From an uncultured Acidobacteriaceae bacterium (lineage in GTDB: Bacteria > Acidobacteriota > Terriglobia > Terriglobales > Acidobacteriaceae): a DNA stretch of 64,000 nucleotides. Below, piece after piece: positions 17,011 to 25,611 of the stretch. The notes beneath the pieces are model-generated. The model searched no databases and was not told where the DNA came from. It saw nothing but the letters and a program-made list of their open reading frames with translations. Within the stretch, counting starts at the first letter, position 1; each line of letters begins with the position of its first letter. The stretch is from the NCBI GenBank assembly GCA_903911925.1, contig CAIWFH010000070.1:58652-122651 (forward strand), in the 5' to 3' direction. Made by a program: the position numbers and the translations under genes.

Positions 17011-18519
17011 CTACAATTCCCAGCCCTTGCGATACTCGCGCACCAAATACTGGTTGGCCGCATCCGCATTGGTAATCTTCGCACTGGCTGAATCGAAGAC
17101 CACCTTCTGGCCGGCGCGCAGGGCCACCGTGCCCAGGTTGACGGTGTCGGAAATCGGCCCAAGGCTAAGGAAGCTCCCCGGTGATTCCGCTCCGCCCTGA
17201 AAGGCAGTGCGCCAGAACTTGTTGCGCTCGACCGCATCCGGATTAGGCCTGGCAGCGTCCGCCGGCGGCAGAAGCGGTTCGTGCTTGCCGTTGGCAAACA
17301 GTACCGGATCCTCGCCAAAATAGCCGGCCAGAATCATTCCCTTGTCGCCGATAAACAGAATTCCCTCGATTCCGATGGCCGGCGTCACGGCTTCAATCTC
17401 GCCGGGAAACCGCGGCTTCATCCCGCCGTCGTACCAGAAAAGCTCAAGCGCAGGCATGCCCGGCTGAGGCGCAAACTTAAAGCGAATGGAGCACGCCGTG
17501 GGATAGGAAAAGTCGTTCTTCGCCGGCCCGCTCACGTTGTCAACCAACTGGCAGGTATGTGTGGCACAGGCTTCAGCGCTCACCGGAACGCCCAGCCCGA
17601 GCCCGGTGAAGACCGGCCACAAGCTGTAAATGCCCATATCCGCCATCGATCCGCCGCCAAAGTCGTACCAGCCGCGAAAAACCCCGTGCGTGTAATTGCG
17701 CGAATAAGGCCGGTCGAGCGTGGGTCCCAACCACAAATCCCAGTCCAGGCCCTTGGGTACGGGCACGCTGGCGGTAGGAATCTCTGTGTATTGCGGCCAG
17801 ACAGGCCGGTTGGTCCAGTTATGGATTTCAAGCAAGTGCCCGATCGCTCCATCCTTGATGCGCGCGGCAATGAGCCCATTGCCCGGCGCGTTGCCATAAG
17901 CCATCATGTGCGTGGCCACCTTGGTAGAACGCGCCGTCTCAATCGCCAGCCGCGCCTCGACCATCCGATTGGCCACCGGCTTGTGCATCAGCACATGCTT
18001 GCCTTTCTTCATCGCCGCAATCGCGATGGTGGCGTGCAAATGGTCCGGGGTCATGATCTTTACCGCGTCGATGTCGTGCTCTTTCTCAAACATTTCACGG
18101 AAATCGGCGTAGACCGCGCAGGCCTTGTAATTTGCCGCTCCGCGCTGCTTGGCATAGTAGCCATCGACGGCCGCGCGGCCCACTTCGCGCCCGCCAGGGC
18201 AGCCGTTGTCGCCGGCTCGCCAAGTGAGGTCCTGGATGTACTGGCGCACCCGATTTCGGATGTCGCCCTTGCCCCACTCCATGTAATCGCTGCTGTCGGT
18301 GTTGGGGTCGCAAACGGCCGTAATCTGAATGGCCGGATCGTCGAGCAGCCAGCCCAGTTCACTAATGCCCTCAGCGCCCATGCCGATGTGGGCCATGGTG
18401 ATCTTGTCGCTCGGAGCCACGTGTCCGGTTCCGCCCAACACGCTCCTGGGAACAATCGAGAAAGCCGCGGATACGGCGGCCGCTTCAATAAACCGCCGGC
18501 GATTGATATGTGTCGTCAT
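17011..18519 (-). CDS. Tat-exported Gfo/Idh/MocA-family oxidoreductase
   Basis: A 502-aa NAD(P)-dependent sugar or polyol dehydrogenase-like protein. The N-terminus has a twin-arginine signal (NRRRFIEAAAVSAAFS), so it should be exported folded with its cofactor. The Rossmann nucleotide site is GMGAEG at about residues 46-51. The family motif is KGKHVLMHKP near residue 170, where the usual E-K-P has become H-K-P but the catalytic Lys is kept. The C-terminal half is the substrate domain. The ATG at 18519 has an AGAGGA site upstream. No operon partner is close. Family is clear, substrate unknown; a role in extracytoplasmic glycan or inositol metabolism is plausible. Confidence 0.88.
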   Translation of the reverse strand: MTTHINRRRFIEAAAVSAAFSIVPRSVLGGTGHVAPSDKITMAHIGMGAEGISELGWLLDDPAIQITAVCDPNTDSSDYMEWGKGDIRNRVRQYIQDLTWRAGDNGCPGGREVGRAAVDGYYAKQRGAANYKACAVYADFREMFEKEHDIDAVKIMTPDHLHATIAIAAMKKGKHVLMHKPVANRMVEARLAIETARSTKVATHMMAYGNAPGNGLIAARIKDGAIGHLLEIHNWTNRPVWPQYTEIPTASVPVPKGLDWDLWLGPTLDRPYSRNYTHGVFRGWYDFGGGSMADMGIYSLWPVFTGLGLGVPVSAEACATHTCQLVDNVSGPAKNDFSYPTACSIRFKFAPQPGMPALELFWYDGGMKPRFPGEIEAVTPAIGIEGILFIGDKGMILAGYFGEDPVLFANGKHEPLLPPADAARPNPDAVERNKFWRTAFQGGAESPGSFLSLGPISDTVNLGTVALRAGQKVVFDSASAKITNADAANQYLVREYRKGWEL

Positions 18520-18902
18520 TCCAGTCCTCTCTATCGCCGCTTGACTTCGAGCGGCGTCCTGAAAAAATGCCCCTCATTGCCGCGAGTGAAAATCCCGTCG
18601 AGTAGTTACCTGCCGGTTTCGAGGTGGCCAAGTTTGATGTTGGAAGGATAGTCGATCGCCGGGATTTTGGTGCAGCCGCGAGAGGTCGACTGGAAACGCG
18701 GCGGATGCCGGGATCAAACCCCTACCCCCGAAGCAAACGGGCGCGTTCGCGTGTGCTTTCGCCACGTAAACGCGCCCTAAAATGTTCCCGGCAAGTCTTG
18801 ATGACCGAAACTTGCAGTTAAAGCCGGACTTGCAAATTAGCGATCACGGCTTGCAAATCAAGTGTCTCCGCACACTGCGCCAGCATAGGCAGGACAAATT
18901 AC
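18520..18902. other. Intergenic region without a gene
   Basis: 383 bases lie between the oxidoreductase start and the ribonucleotide reductase stop. The stretch should hold the oxidoreductase promoter. I see no RNA gene, repeat or coding frame that convinces. Confidence 0.5.
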
Positions 18903-21900
18903 CTAGGAACAACCGCTGGTTGAGCCGCAGCTCATGCAGCGGTAGCAGCTGCCGTTGCGCACCATGATTGCGCCGCAGACTGAGCAGCTGGGAGCATCTC
19001 CCATCTCGTACATCTCTCGCATGGCGTCGGCCGCGTGATAGATGCCGCGATCTTTCAGGTCGGGGCCATGGTCGGGACTGGCCGTTGCCTGAGGAACCCA
19101 GGGCTTTGACTCGGGCGGAATGCCACCTCCGGGTTGGCTGCTCACCCCTTTCAGCATCTCGGCAACCTTCTGGGCCAGATCGGCCAGATGGTTTTTCGCG
19201 AATGCGTCTTCCTCGTGATCGGCGTCGGGGATCAGCGAGGGCGTGGCCGGCAGTTGCGGCGTCGGCAAGCCCAGGCCGGCAAACAGCGTCAACTGGGTGC
19301 CGGAGAGGAAGCGCAGGTTGAGCCACCTGAAGATGTAGTCCATCAGGCTCTTGGCGTAGCCAATCTGCTCGTTGCCCGTCCAGCCAGAAGGCTCGAAGCG
19401 GGTGTGGGCAAACTTCTCGCAAAGCACCTTCAATTGCACGCCGTGCTGCAGCGCGATGGAAACCGAGGTGGCAAAGGCGTCCATAAGACCCGAGACCGTG
19501 GACCCTTCCTTGGCCATCTTGATGAAGATCTCGCCCGGCTGTCCGTTGGGGTAAAGCCCAACCGTGATGTAGCCCTCGTGCCCTGAAATCGAGAACTTGT
19601 GGGTGATGGAGGCGCGCTCGTCCTGAAGCCTGTGGCGAACGGCGCGGGGGGGCGCATTCAAATCCTGCTTGTTTGAGTCTTCAGCCGCCGCCGCGGCGGG
19701 CAAGCTCTCAGTGGGTTGCAGCACCGGCACGGCAGCGGCCTTGGCGATCTCTTCAATCGCGTGCTGGAAGGCGGCGGCAGCAGCAACCACTGTTTGTGCG
19801 CTGACCTGCAGTCTCTCGCCAACTTTGGCTTCGAGTGTCTTGACGTCGGCTTCAGCGGCGGCCTGACCGGTGGCCAGTTGAGCCAGCACGCGGTTTGCTG
19901 TCACGTCCAGCGCGGATGGCTCCTTCTTAGCGTCCAGGCTGGTGTTCAGCGGCTGCGTGCCCTTTGAGCCGTCGCGATAGATGGCCACTGCCTTGATGCC
20001 CTGACGCCAGCTCTCGGCGTAGGCTTCGGCAACATCTTCAACGCTGGCTTCGTGGGGCAGGTTCACGGTCTTTGAGATGGCGCCGGAAAGGAACGGCTGC
20101 GCCGCCGCCATCATCTTGATGTGACCCATGTAATGGATGGAGCGGGTGCCTTTGGCAGGCTTGAAACTGCAATCGAAAACCGACAGATGCTCCGGCTTGA
20201 TGCCCGGCGCGCCTTCAATCGTCCCCGTGGCGTCAATGTAACTGACGATGGCGTTGACCTCGTCATTGTTGTAGCCGAGCTTGAACAGAGCCGAGGGCAC
20301 GGTGTTGTTGACGATCTTGATCATGCCGCCGCCAACCAGCTTTTTGTATTTCACCAGCGCCAGGTCGGGCTCGATGCCGGTGGTGTCGCAGTCCATCATG
20401 AAGCCGATAGTGCCGGTGGGCGCAAGAACGGTGGTCTGCGAGTTGCGGTAGCCGTAGCGCTCGCCATAAACCAGCGCCATGTCCCAGCACTCGCGGCTCG
20501 ATTCCTTGAGAGCCTCAAGCTGCGGCACGCTGAAGGGCTCGCCGCTGTTTACCGACTTGCCGATTTTGTTCACCTCTGCGCGGTGCATCCTGATCACGTC
20601 AAGGAAAGGCTCGCGGTTGACGTAGAAGCCCGGGCAGGCGCCGCCCTGGCGCTCAACCGATGCGGTGAGCGGGGTGGCCGAGCCAATGGGCGGGCAATTG
20701 GCGGCAATAATGGCCGATTGCAGATAAGCCTGGCCGCACATGATGGCGGTCATCGCCCCGGCCAGGTCGCGGCCGGCAGCCGAATCGTAAGGCAGGCCGA
20801 AGGACATGAGCAGCGCGCCCAGGTTGGCATAGCCAAGCCCGAGAGGGCGGTAATCGTGCGAGTTGCGCGCGATGGACTCGGTGGGATAACCCGAGTTATC
20901 CACCAGGATTTCCATGGCCGTGATGGTTACCGAGATAGCATGCCGGTAGGCTGAGATATCAAAGCTGCCCGCCGGAGTTACAAACTTCATCAGGTTGAAG
21001 CTGGCCAGGTTGCAGGCCGAGTTATCAAGGAACATGTACTCCGAGCAGGGATTCGAAGCCTTAATCGGGGCAGTGTTTTTGCAGGTGTGCCACTTGTTGA
21101 TGGTGGTGTCAAACTGCATGCCGGGGTCGCCGCAAAGCCATGTTGACTCGGCAATCTTGTGCATGATGTCGCGAGCCTTGAGAGTCTCAACCGGCTTGCG
21201 TTCCTTTACCGTCAATGTGGTAAAGTCGCCGTCTTTCTCATAAGCGCGCATGAACTCGTCGCTTACCCGCACCGAGTTATTCGCATTCTGGAAGAAGATG
21301 GACGAGAATGCCTCGGAGTCGGGGCCCGATCCATCGTAGCCGGCCTTGATCAGCGTAAAGGCCTTGGCCTCTTCTTTTGCCTTGCACTCGATGAAGTCCA
21401 CGATATCCGGGTGGTCCACGTTCAGGATGGCCATCTTGGCCGCGCGCCGGGTTTTGCCGCCGCTCTTGATGACCCCGGCAAATGCGTCAAAGCCGCGCAT
21501 GAAGCTGAGCGGGCCGCTGGCCGTGCCGCCGCCGGTTACCGACTCCTTGCTGGAGCGCAGCGAACTGAAATTGGTGCCCGTTCCCGAGCCGTACTTGAAC
21601 AGCAGGGCCTCGGTCCGGGCCAGTTCCATGATGCCTTCCATGGAATCGTGAACGGCATTGATAAAGCAGGCGGAGCACTGCGGATTGTGGTAGCCGGTGG
21701 CTGCATAAACCACGCCGCCGGTCGAGGGATCCCAATGCCAGTTCTGGCCCACCGCATCCGGTTCAAGCCGGTCGCAACCCACGTTGAACCAGACCGGCGA
21801 ATTGAACGCCACCTTCTGGGTGAGCAGCATGTGCACCAGTTCGTCGTGGAAGATGGCAGCATCGGCAGGGGTGGCAAAGTAGCCGCCGTTCATGCCCCAG

Positions 21901-22220
21901 TCCCGGACAGTGTCTGCGACGCGGCCCACCAATTGGCGGACGCCGGTCTCCCGGTCACTGCTGTCGAGGTGCCCGTGCAGGTACTTGGAGGCCACGATAT
22001 TGGTGGCCGTCATTGACCAGTCAATGGGAACTTCGACTTCCTTCTGCTCGAAGATGGTGTTGCCCTTGGTGTCGGTAATGGAGGCAGTGCGCCTCTCCCA
22101 TTGGACTTCGTCGTAGGGCGAAGCACCCTCGGTGGAGAAGCGGCGAGCGAAAACCAGGCCCCTCTGGGTGTAGGGGGTCTGGAGGGTGGCGGTCGAAGTC
22201 TGGAGATTCGACTCGTTCAT
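18903..22220 (-). CDS. nrdJ: Adenosylcobalamin-dependent (class II) ribonucleotide reductase
   Basis: A 1105-aa enzyme that reduces ribonucleotides to deoxyribonucleotides without needing oxygen. ATG 22220 is chosen because GAGAGG precedes it; the frame is open 30 codons further up. The N-terminal extension carries YTQRGLVFARRFS. The catalytic barrel shows STWLCGDPGMQFD (redox Cys), NPCSE with C392, CNLASFNL, and LAPTGTIGFMMDCDT. An acidic and Ala-rich linker at about residues 760-880 leads to a C-terminal domain and a zinc ribbon (CSVCG and CMSCG) that probably carries the reactivating cysteines. It matches the large bacterial NrdJ type. A likely promoter with NrdR-like boxes lies about 200 bases upstream. 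Confidence 0.96.
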   Translation of the reverse strand: MNESNLQTSTATLQTPYTQRGLVFARRFSTEGASPYDEVQWERRTASITDTKGNTIFEQKEVEVPIDWSMTATNIVASKYLHGHLDSSDRETGVRQLVGRVADTVRDWGMNGGYFATPADAAIFHDELVHMLLTQKVAFNSPVWFNVGCDRLEPDAVGQNWHWDPSTGGVVYAATGYHNPQCSACFINAVHDSMEGIMELARTEALLFKYGSGTGTNFSSLRSSKESVTGGGTASGPLSFMRGFDAFAGVIKSGGKTRRAAKMAILNVDHPDIVDFIECKAKEEAKAFTLIKAGYDGSGPDSEAFSSIFFQNANNSVRVSDEFMRAYEKDGDFTTLTVKERKPVETLKARDIMHKIAESTWLCGDPGMQFDTTINKWHTCKNTAPIKASNPCSEYMFLDNSACNLASFNLMKFVTPAGSFDISAYRHAISVTITAMEILVDNSGYPTESIARNSHDYRPLGLGYANLGALLMSFGLPYDSAAGRDLAGAMTAIMCGQAYLQSAIIAANCPPIGSATPLTASVERQGGACPGFYVNREPFLDVIRMHRAEVNKIGKSVNSGEPFSVPQLEALKESSRECWDMALVYGERYGYRNSQTTVLAPTGTIGFMMDCDTTGIEPDLALVKYKKLVGGGMIKIVNNTVPSALFKLGYNNDEVNAIVSYIDATGTIEGAPGIKPEHLSVFDCSFKPAKGTRSIHYMGHIKMMAAAQPFLSGAISKTVNLPHEASVEDVAEAYAESWRQGIKAVAIYRDGSKGTQPLNTSLDAKKEPSALDVTANRVLAQLATGQAAAEADVKTLEAKVGERLQVSAQTVVAAAAAFQHAIEEIAKAAAVPVLQPTESLPAAAAAEDSNKQDLNAPPRAVRHRLQDERASITHKFSISGHEGYITVGLYPNGQPGEIFIKMAKEGSTVSGLMDAFATSVSIALQHGVQLKVLCEKFAHTRFEPSGWTGNEQIGYAKSLMDYIFRWLNLRFLSGTQLTLFAGLGLPTPQLPATPSLIPDADHEEDAFAKNHLADLAQKVAEMLKGVSSQPGGGIPPESKPWVPQATASPDHGPDLKDRGIYHAADAMREMYEMGDAPSCSVCGAIMVRNGSCYRCMSCGSTSGCS

Positions 22221-22419
22221 GGGGATCCTCTCAATGGCTGAAAATCGGCGAAAACTCTGCACCGTCCGGCGCGTGGCAGCCTGGACAGGGTAAGGCAAAA
22301 GCTCTTGCAAAGAACGGGAAACGGGGGGTCTTGGAAAACCGCAGGTTCTCTTCTCTTGACGGCTTTCCGGCGGGGTTTCCGCCCAATCACGTTAAAGTCT
22401 GTTTAAAGCCGCAGATGAA

Positions 22420-22448
22420 AAAATAGCGCTGTCTGTGGTGTATGTCAA
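22420..22448 (-). promoter_or_regulatory. Sigma-70 type promoter of nrdJ
   Basis: On the minus strand TTGACA (22448-22443) is separated by exactly 17 bases from TATTTT (22425-22420). This implies a leader of nearly 200 bases before the nrdJ start codon. Confidence 0.6.
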
Positions 22449-22471
22449 CAACAAACCACAACATCTAGTAT
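22426..22471 (-). promoter_or_regulatory. Two NrdR-box-like sites over the nrdJ promoter
   Basis: On the minus strand, 22471-22456 reads ATACTAGATGTTGTGG, 12 of 16 positions matching the NrdR consensus acaCwAtATaTwGtgt. A weaker half-match (about 10 of 16) lies at 22441-22426, with centres 30 bases apart. NrdR boxes usually occur as pairs three helical turns apart, overlapping RNR promoters. The first site is good; the second is speculative. Confidence 0.5.
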
Positions 22472-22718
22472 TTTGTTTGCATTCCCCGCATCTCTTTGCT
22501 AAACAAAGGCATTTGCCTGTGGAAAGCGCAAAGCCCCAAGCGGAGCGCGGAGTCTAGCGGCTGGCATTGCCCCAGAACCGGTGCAAAACTTTTGCGGGGC
22601 TAAAGCCTGCCTCATGAACAAGGCTAGTCTTTGCGGAACCCAAGGGCAAGGAGCAGGAATGGTGCAGTTTGGGAGCGAATCTGTGGAGATGTGGAGAACG
22701 GCGCCCCATGGCGACCGC

Positions 22719-23018
22719 TCAATCCTCAAACTTTGCTTTTGCCGGAATCATTTGCTGGTGCAGTACCCGCGCAATGAGCACCCCGTCAGCCTGGCAGATA
22801 TAAAACACAACGTGCTTACCATGTTCGAGCCGGCGCAGGCCGCGATGGATCGAATCACATGTTCGCCCTAAAGACGGGTTATCGGCGAGAAGCTGGAAGG
22901 TCTCCCTGAGACCTTGAGAGTATCGCCTTGCTTGGGCGCGGCCCCAGGTTTCGATCATGTAGTCAATGATTGACTTCAGGTCCGCTTCAGCAGATCGTGC
23001 TACTCTATGCGCCGGCAA
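22719..23018 (-). CDS. parE: ParE/RelE-family toxin
   Basis: A 99-aa type II toxin. It starts at TTG 23018 inside the antitoxin gene, overlapping it by 19 bases. Family features are an N-terminal helix (SAEADLKSIIDYMIETWG), the LADNPSLGRTCD segment and a C-terminal strand region (HVVFYICQADGVLIARVLHQ). ParE proteins inhibit DNA gyrase, while RelE relatives cleave mRNA. The sequence looks more ParE-like, with no RelE-type catalytic Tyr/His set evident. The tight overlap with parD supports an intact module. Confidence 0.87.
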   Translation of the reverse strand: MPAHRVARSAEADLKSIIDYMIETWGRAQARRYSQGLRETFQLLADNPSLGRTCDSIHRGLRRLEHGKHVVFYICQADGVLIARVLHQQMIPAKAKFED

Positions 23019-23272
23019 TGGCCTGCTGCAAGTTCATCAATGTAAGCTTCGAGTCGATCAAAAACTCCTGGTTCGGCTAATCCACTTGCAAGCCCTTCGG
23101 CAATTGCCGCCCGGAGCACGGCCATCGTTTCGTCGTACTCCCGCTCTTCCTTTTCCAGCAGGCGCAAGGCTGTGCGCATTACCTCGCTGGCATTGGCATA
23201 GAGCCCTGCTTCTACCTTTTTGGCGATGAAGGCGTCGAGTTCCTTGGTCAGGCTCACATTGCGGGTAGGCAT
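23000..23272 (-). CDS. parD: ParD-type ribbon-helix-helix antitoxin
   Basis: A 90-aa antitoxin started at ATG 23272 (MPTRNVSL), with GAGGTG upstream; an in-frame ATG at 23284 is less likely. The N-terminal RHH motif is NVSLTKELDAFIAKKVE, then YANASEVMRTALRLLE, the DNA-binding and dimerising part. The acidic helical C-terminus (residues 50-85) should wrap the toxin. It probably represses its own promoter in the 100 bp facing the divergent acetyltransferase gene. Confidence 0.88.
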   Translation of the reverse strand: MPTRNVSLTKELDAFIAKKVEAGLYANASEVMRTALRLLEKEEREYDETMAVLRAAIAEGLASGLAEPGVFDRLEAYIDELAAGHCRRIE

Positions 23273-23373
23273 GGGGCACCTCATGGGGAGTATAGGAGGG
23301 ATTGGCCAACTTTGCCAAATGCGCTGGGTGAGGCGGGCCGACCGGACCCCATCGATGCTGCTACGCTGAATTC

Positions 23374-24045
23374 ATGTTCAAGTCCAACCCCAATCCGCTC
23401 AACTGGAAACCGGTCAAACCGCCGGGCCCGGTGACCCTGCGCGGCCGTTACGTAACCCTTGAGCCATTGAACGCTGAGCGCCATGCCGCTGCCCTCTGGA
23501 AGGGGGTCCAGGGTCGCGACGACCTATGGGCCTGGCTGCCAGACGGTCCTTACCCCACCCGGGCCGCCCTGCGCCGCGCTCTTGAAGCAAAGCAGGCGGC
23601 CGCGAATGCCGTCTTCCTCGCGATTGTGCCCGCCGGGACTGATGCGGCTGCCGGCTACGCCAGCTATATGCGCATGGACCCGGCGAACGGCGTGGCTGAG
23701 GTGGGCAACATCCTGCTGACGCCGGCGCTACAGCGCAGCACCGCGGCCACCGAAGCCATGTACCTGATGGCCGGCCACATCTTTGACCACCTGGGCTACC
23801 GGCGCTACGAGTGGAAGTGCAACGCACTGAACGAGCCGAGCCGGCGCGCTGCTTTGCGGCTGGGATTCACCTTTGAGGGCGTCTTCCGCCAGCACATGGT
23901 GGTAAAGGGCTTGAACCGGGACACGGCGTGGTACTCGATGCTGGACAGCGAGTGGCCGGGGAGGAAGGAGGCCTTCGAGGCCTGGCTGGCGCCGGCCAAC
24001 TTCGATCGCGACGGCCGCCAGAAAAAGCGACTGAAGCAGCTTTAA
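23374..24045 (+). CDS. GNAT-family N-acetyltransferase, RimJ/RimL-like
   Basis: A 223-aa cytoplasmic acetyltransferase. The beginning, VTLRGRYVTLEPLNAERH, is typical of the acetyltransf_3 branch. Middle residues GVAEVGNILLTPALQRST lead into the acetyl-CoA binding turn, and the end carries YRRYEWKCNALNEPSRRAAL with LGFTFEGVFRQH. That matches the family that acetylates ribosomal protein or other N-termini and small amines. There is no partner gene; it is divergent from parDE. A substrate cannot be assigned. Confidence 0.88.
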   Translation: MFKSNPNPLNWKPVKPPGPVTLRGRYVTLEPLNAERHAAALWKGVQGRDDLWAWLPDGPYPTRAALRRALEAKQAAANAVFLAIVPAGTDAAAGYASYMRMDPANGVAEVGNILLTPALQRSTAATEAMYLMAGHIFDHLGYRRYEWKCNALNEPSRRAALRLGFTFEGVFRQHMVVKGLNRDTAWYSMLDSEWPGRKEAFEAWLAPANFDRDGRQKKRLKQL

Positions 24046-24053
24046 GAAATCGC

Positions 24054-25025
24054 TTAGCCCTGGTTCGCCTGCTCGTTCAGGAACTTCACGTATTCCAGAA
24101 CCGCATCTTCAAGCGAAGTAAACGGAGTGGCATACGCCGCTTTCCGGAACTTCGTCATATCCGCTTCTGTGAAGTACTGATACTTGCCGCGAAGAACCTC
24201 TGGCATCTCAATGAACTCGATGTCCGGCTTTACCTGCATCGCGGTAAAGACAGCGTTCATCAGGTCCTTCCAACTGCGTGCCTGGCCGGTTCCGCAGTTG
24301 AACAAGCCGCTCGTCTCGCGATGATCGAGAAAATGCAGCGTGGCCTTGACGGCATCTTTTACATACACAAAGTCGCGCATCTGTTCGCCGTCGCCATACT
24401 GCGGCTTGTACGACTTGAACAGTTGCACCTTGCCGGTCTGCCTGATCTGTCCCCAGGCCTTGTGCACCATGGAGCGCATGTCGCCCTTGTGGTCTTCATA
24501 GGGTCCGTAAACGTTGAAGTACTTGAGGCCAACAATGTTTTCGAAGTGCCCGAACTTCTGCGCCCACAGATCGAACATCTGCTTGGAGTAGCCGTACATA
24601 TTGAGCGGCCGCAGGTCTTCGATGGGCGCGGTGTCGCTGTATCCCTGGCTGCCGTCGCCGTAGGTTGCGGCGCTTGAGGCATAGATGAAGCGGACGTTGT
24701 GGGTCAAGCTCCATTCGCACAAGGTGCGGGTGTAGCGATAGTTGTTTTCAACCAGGTAATCGGCATCGCGCTCAGTGGTCGCGCTGCAAGCGCCCAGGTG
24801 AATAATGGCGTCGACATCGGCGAACCTTCCGCTCTCGACACAATCAAGGAATGCGGCCGGGTTCAGGATGTCTTCAAAATCCAGCCCTCTGAGGTTGCGC
24901 CACTTTTCATCTTCGCCCAGGTAATCGACCAGCAGCAGATCGCCGTGTCCGCGCGCATTCAATTCAGCCGCTATGTTGCGCCCAATAAACCCCGCTGCAC
25001 CGGTTACCACAATCCGCTTAGCCAC
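24054..25025 (-). CDS. hldD: ADP-glyceromanno-heptose 6-epimerase
   Basis: A 323-aa short-chain dehydrogenase/epimerase that converts ADP-D-glycero- to ADP-L-glycero-D-manno-heptose for the LPS inner core. The start is GTG 25025, with GGAGGAG just upstream inside the end of the preceding gene (8-base overlap). NADP site: TGAAGFIG (Gly 9, 12, 15). Catalytic residues are Ser in SSAATYG and Y144-x3-K148 (YGYSK). Length and motifs match HldD. It is coupled with the adenylyltransferase and kinase-HAD genes upstream on the same strand, completing most of the ADP-heptose route. Confidence 0.95.
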   Translation of the reverse strand: MAKRIVVTGAAGFIGRNIAAELNARGHGDLLLVDYLGEDEKWRNLRGLDFEDILNPAAFLDCVESGRFADVDAIIHLGACSATTERDADYLVENNYRYTRTLCEWSLTHNVRFIYASSAATYGDGSQGYSDTAPIEDLRPLNMYGYSKQMFDLWAQKFGHFENIVGLKYFNVYGPYEDHKGDMRSMVHKAWGQIRQTGKVQLFKSYKPQYGDGEQMRDFVYVKDAVKATLHFLDHRETSGLFNCGTGQARSWKDLMNAVFTAMQVKPDIEFIEMPEVLRGKYQYFTEADMTKFRKAAYATPFTSLEDAVLEYVKFLNEQANQG

Positions 25026-25524
25026 GCTTCTCCTCCATCTTGCCGTATACCCTGACGATCTTTTCAATCACGTTGGTGGTCGAGCGGCCCTCAACCATAT
25101 CTGCCAAAACCACCTTGCCGCCGTTGGCTTCAACCACCTCGCGACCGCTGACGTAGTGCGCCCAATCCTTGCCCTTCACCAGGACTTGCGGCAGGATTTC
25201 AGCAATGATTCCTTTGGGTTCCGGGTCGCCGAACATCACCACGTAGTCCACCGCGCGCAGCGAAGCAAGAACAAACGCCCGGTCTTCTTCAGTGTTAATC
25301 GGCCGCTCGTCGCCCTTGTTCACCTTGACCGATGCGTCGGTGTTCACGGCGACCACCAGCGCATCTCCCTGGTTGCGGGCGAAGGTGAGGTAGGAGACGT
25401 GGCCCCGGTGCAGGATGTCGAAGCAACCGTTGGTGAAGACAAGTTTCTTGCCCTCCGCCACCAGTTTGTCGCGCTGGGCGCGCATCTCATGAATCGATAG
25501 AATCTTCGGATTTTCGATCTGCAT
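25018..25524 (-). CDS. rfaE2: D-glycero-beta-D-manno-heptose 1-phosphate adenylyltransferase
   Basis: A 168-aa nucleotidyltransferase equal to the C-terminal half of E. coli HldE. It adds AMP to heptose 1-phosphate. Motifs: VFTNGCFDILHRGHVSYL, with the HxGH signature as HRGH, and NTDASVK followed by RPINTEEDRAFVLASL. The ISTxK-like loop is replaced by GRSTTNVIEKIV at the C-terminus. In this genome the kinase part is a separate gene (25612-27531), so HldE is split and rearranged. It overlaps hldD by eight bases. Confidence 0.95.
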   Translation of the reverse strand: MQIENPKILSIHEMRAQRDKLVAEGKKLVFTNGCFDILHRGHVSYLTFARNQGDALVVAVNTDASVKVNKGDERPINTEEDRAFVLASLRAVDYVVMFGDPEPKGIIAEILPQVLVKGKDWAHYVSGREVVEANGGKVVLADMVEGRSTTNVIEKIVRVYGKMEEKRG

Positions 25525-25611
25525 TGCACTCTCCGTGGCGGACTAGCCGAGTAATTACGTTTGCAATACTTGAGCGTTTTGGTGTCCCAACCTCATCGAA
25601 TGGTCAAAGAC

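Noticed and set aside
17281..18651. 456-codon plus-strand frame across the oxidoreductase
   Set aside because: Composition is Arg/His/Gln-rich, no ribosome site or motif is seen, and the minus strand carries a complete Gfo/Idh/MocA protein.
22221..22419. Possible cobalamin riboswitch before nrdJ
   Set aside because: The conserved B12-core bases are not visible. Only a generic hairpin is seen, so I did not annotate it.
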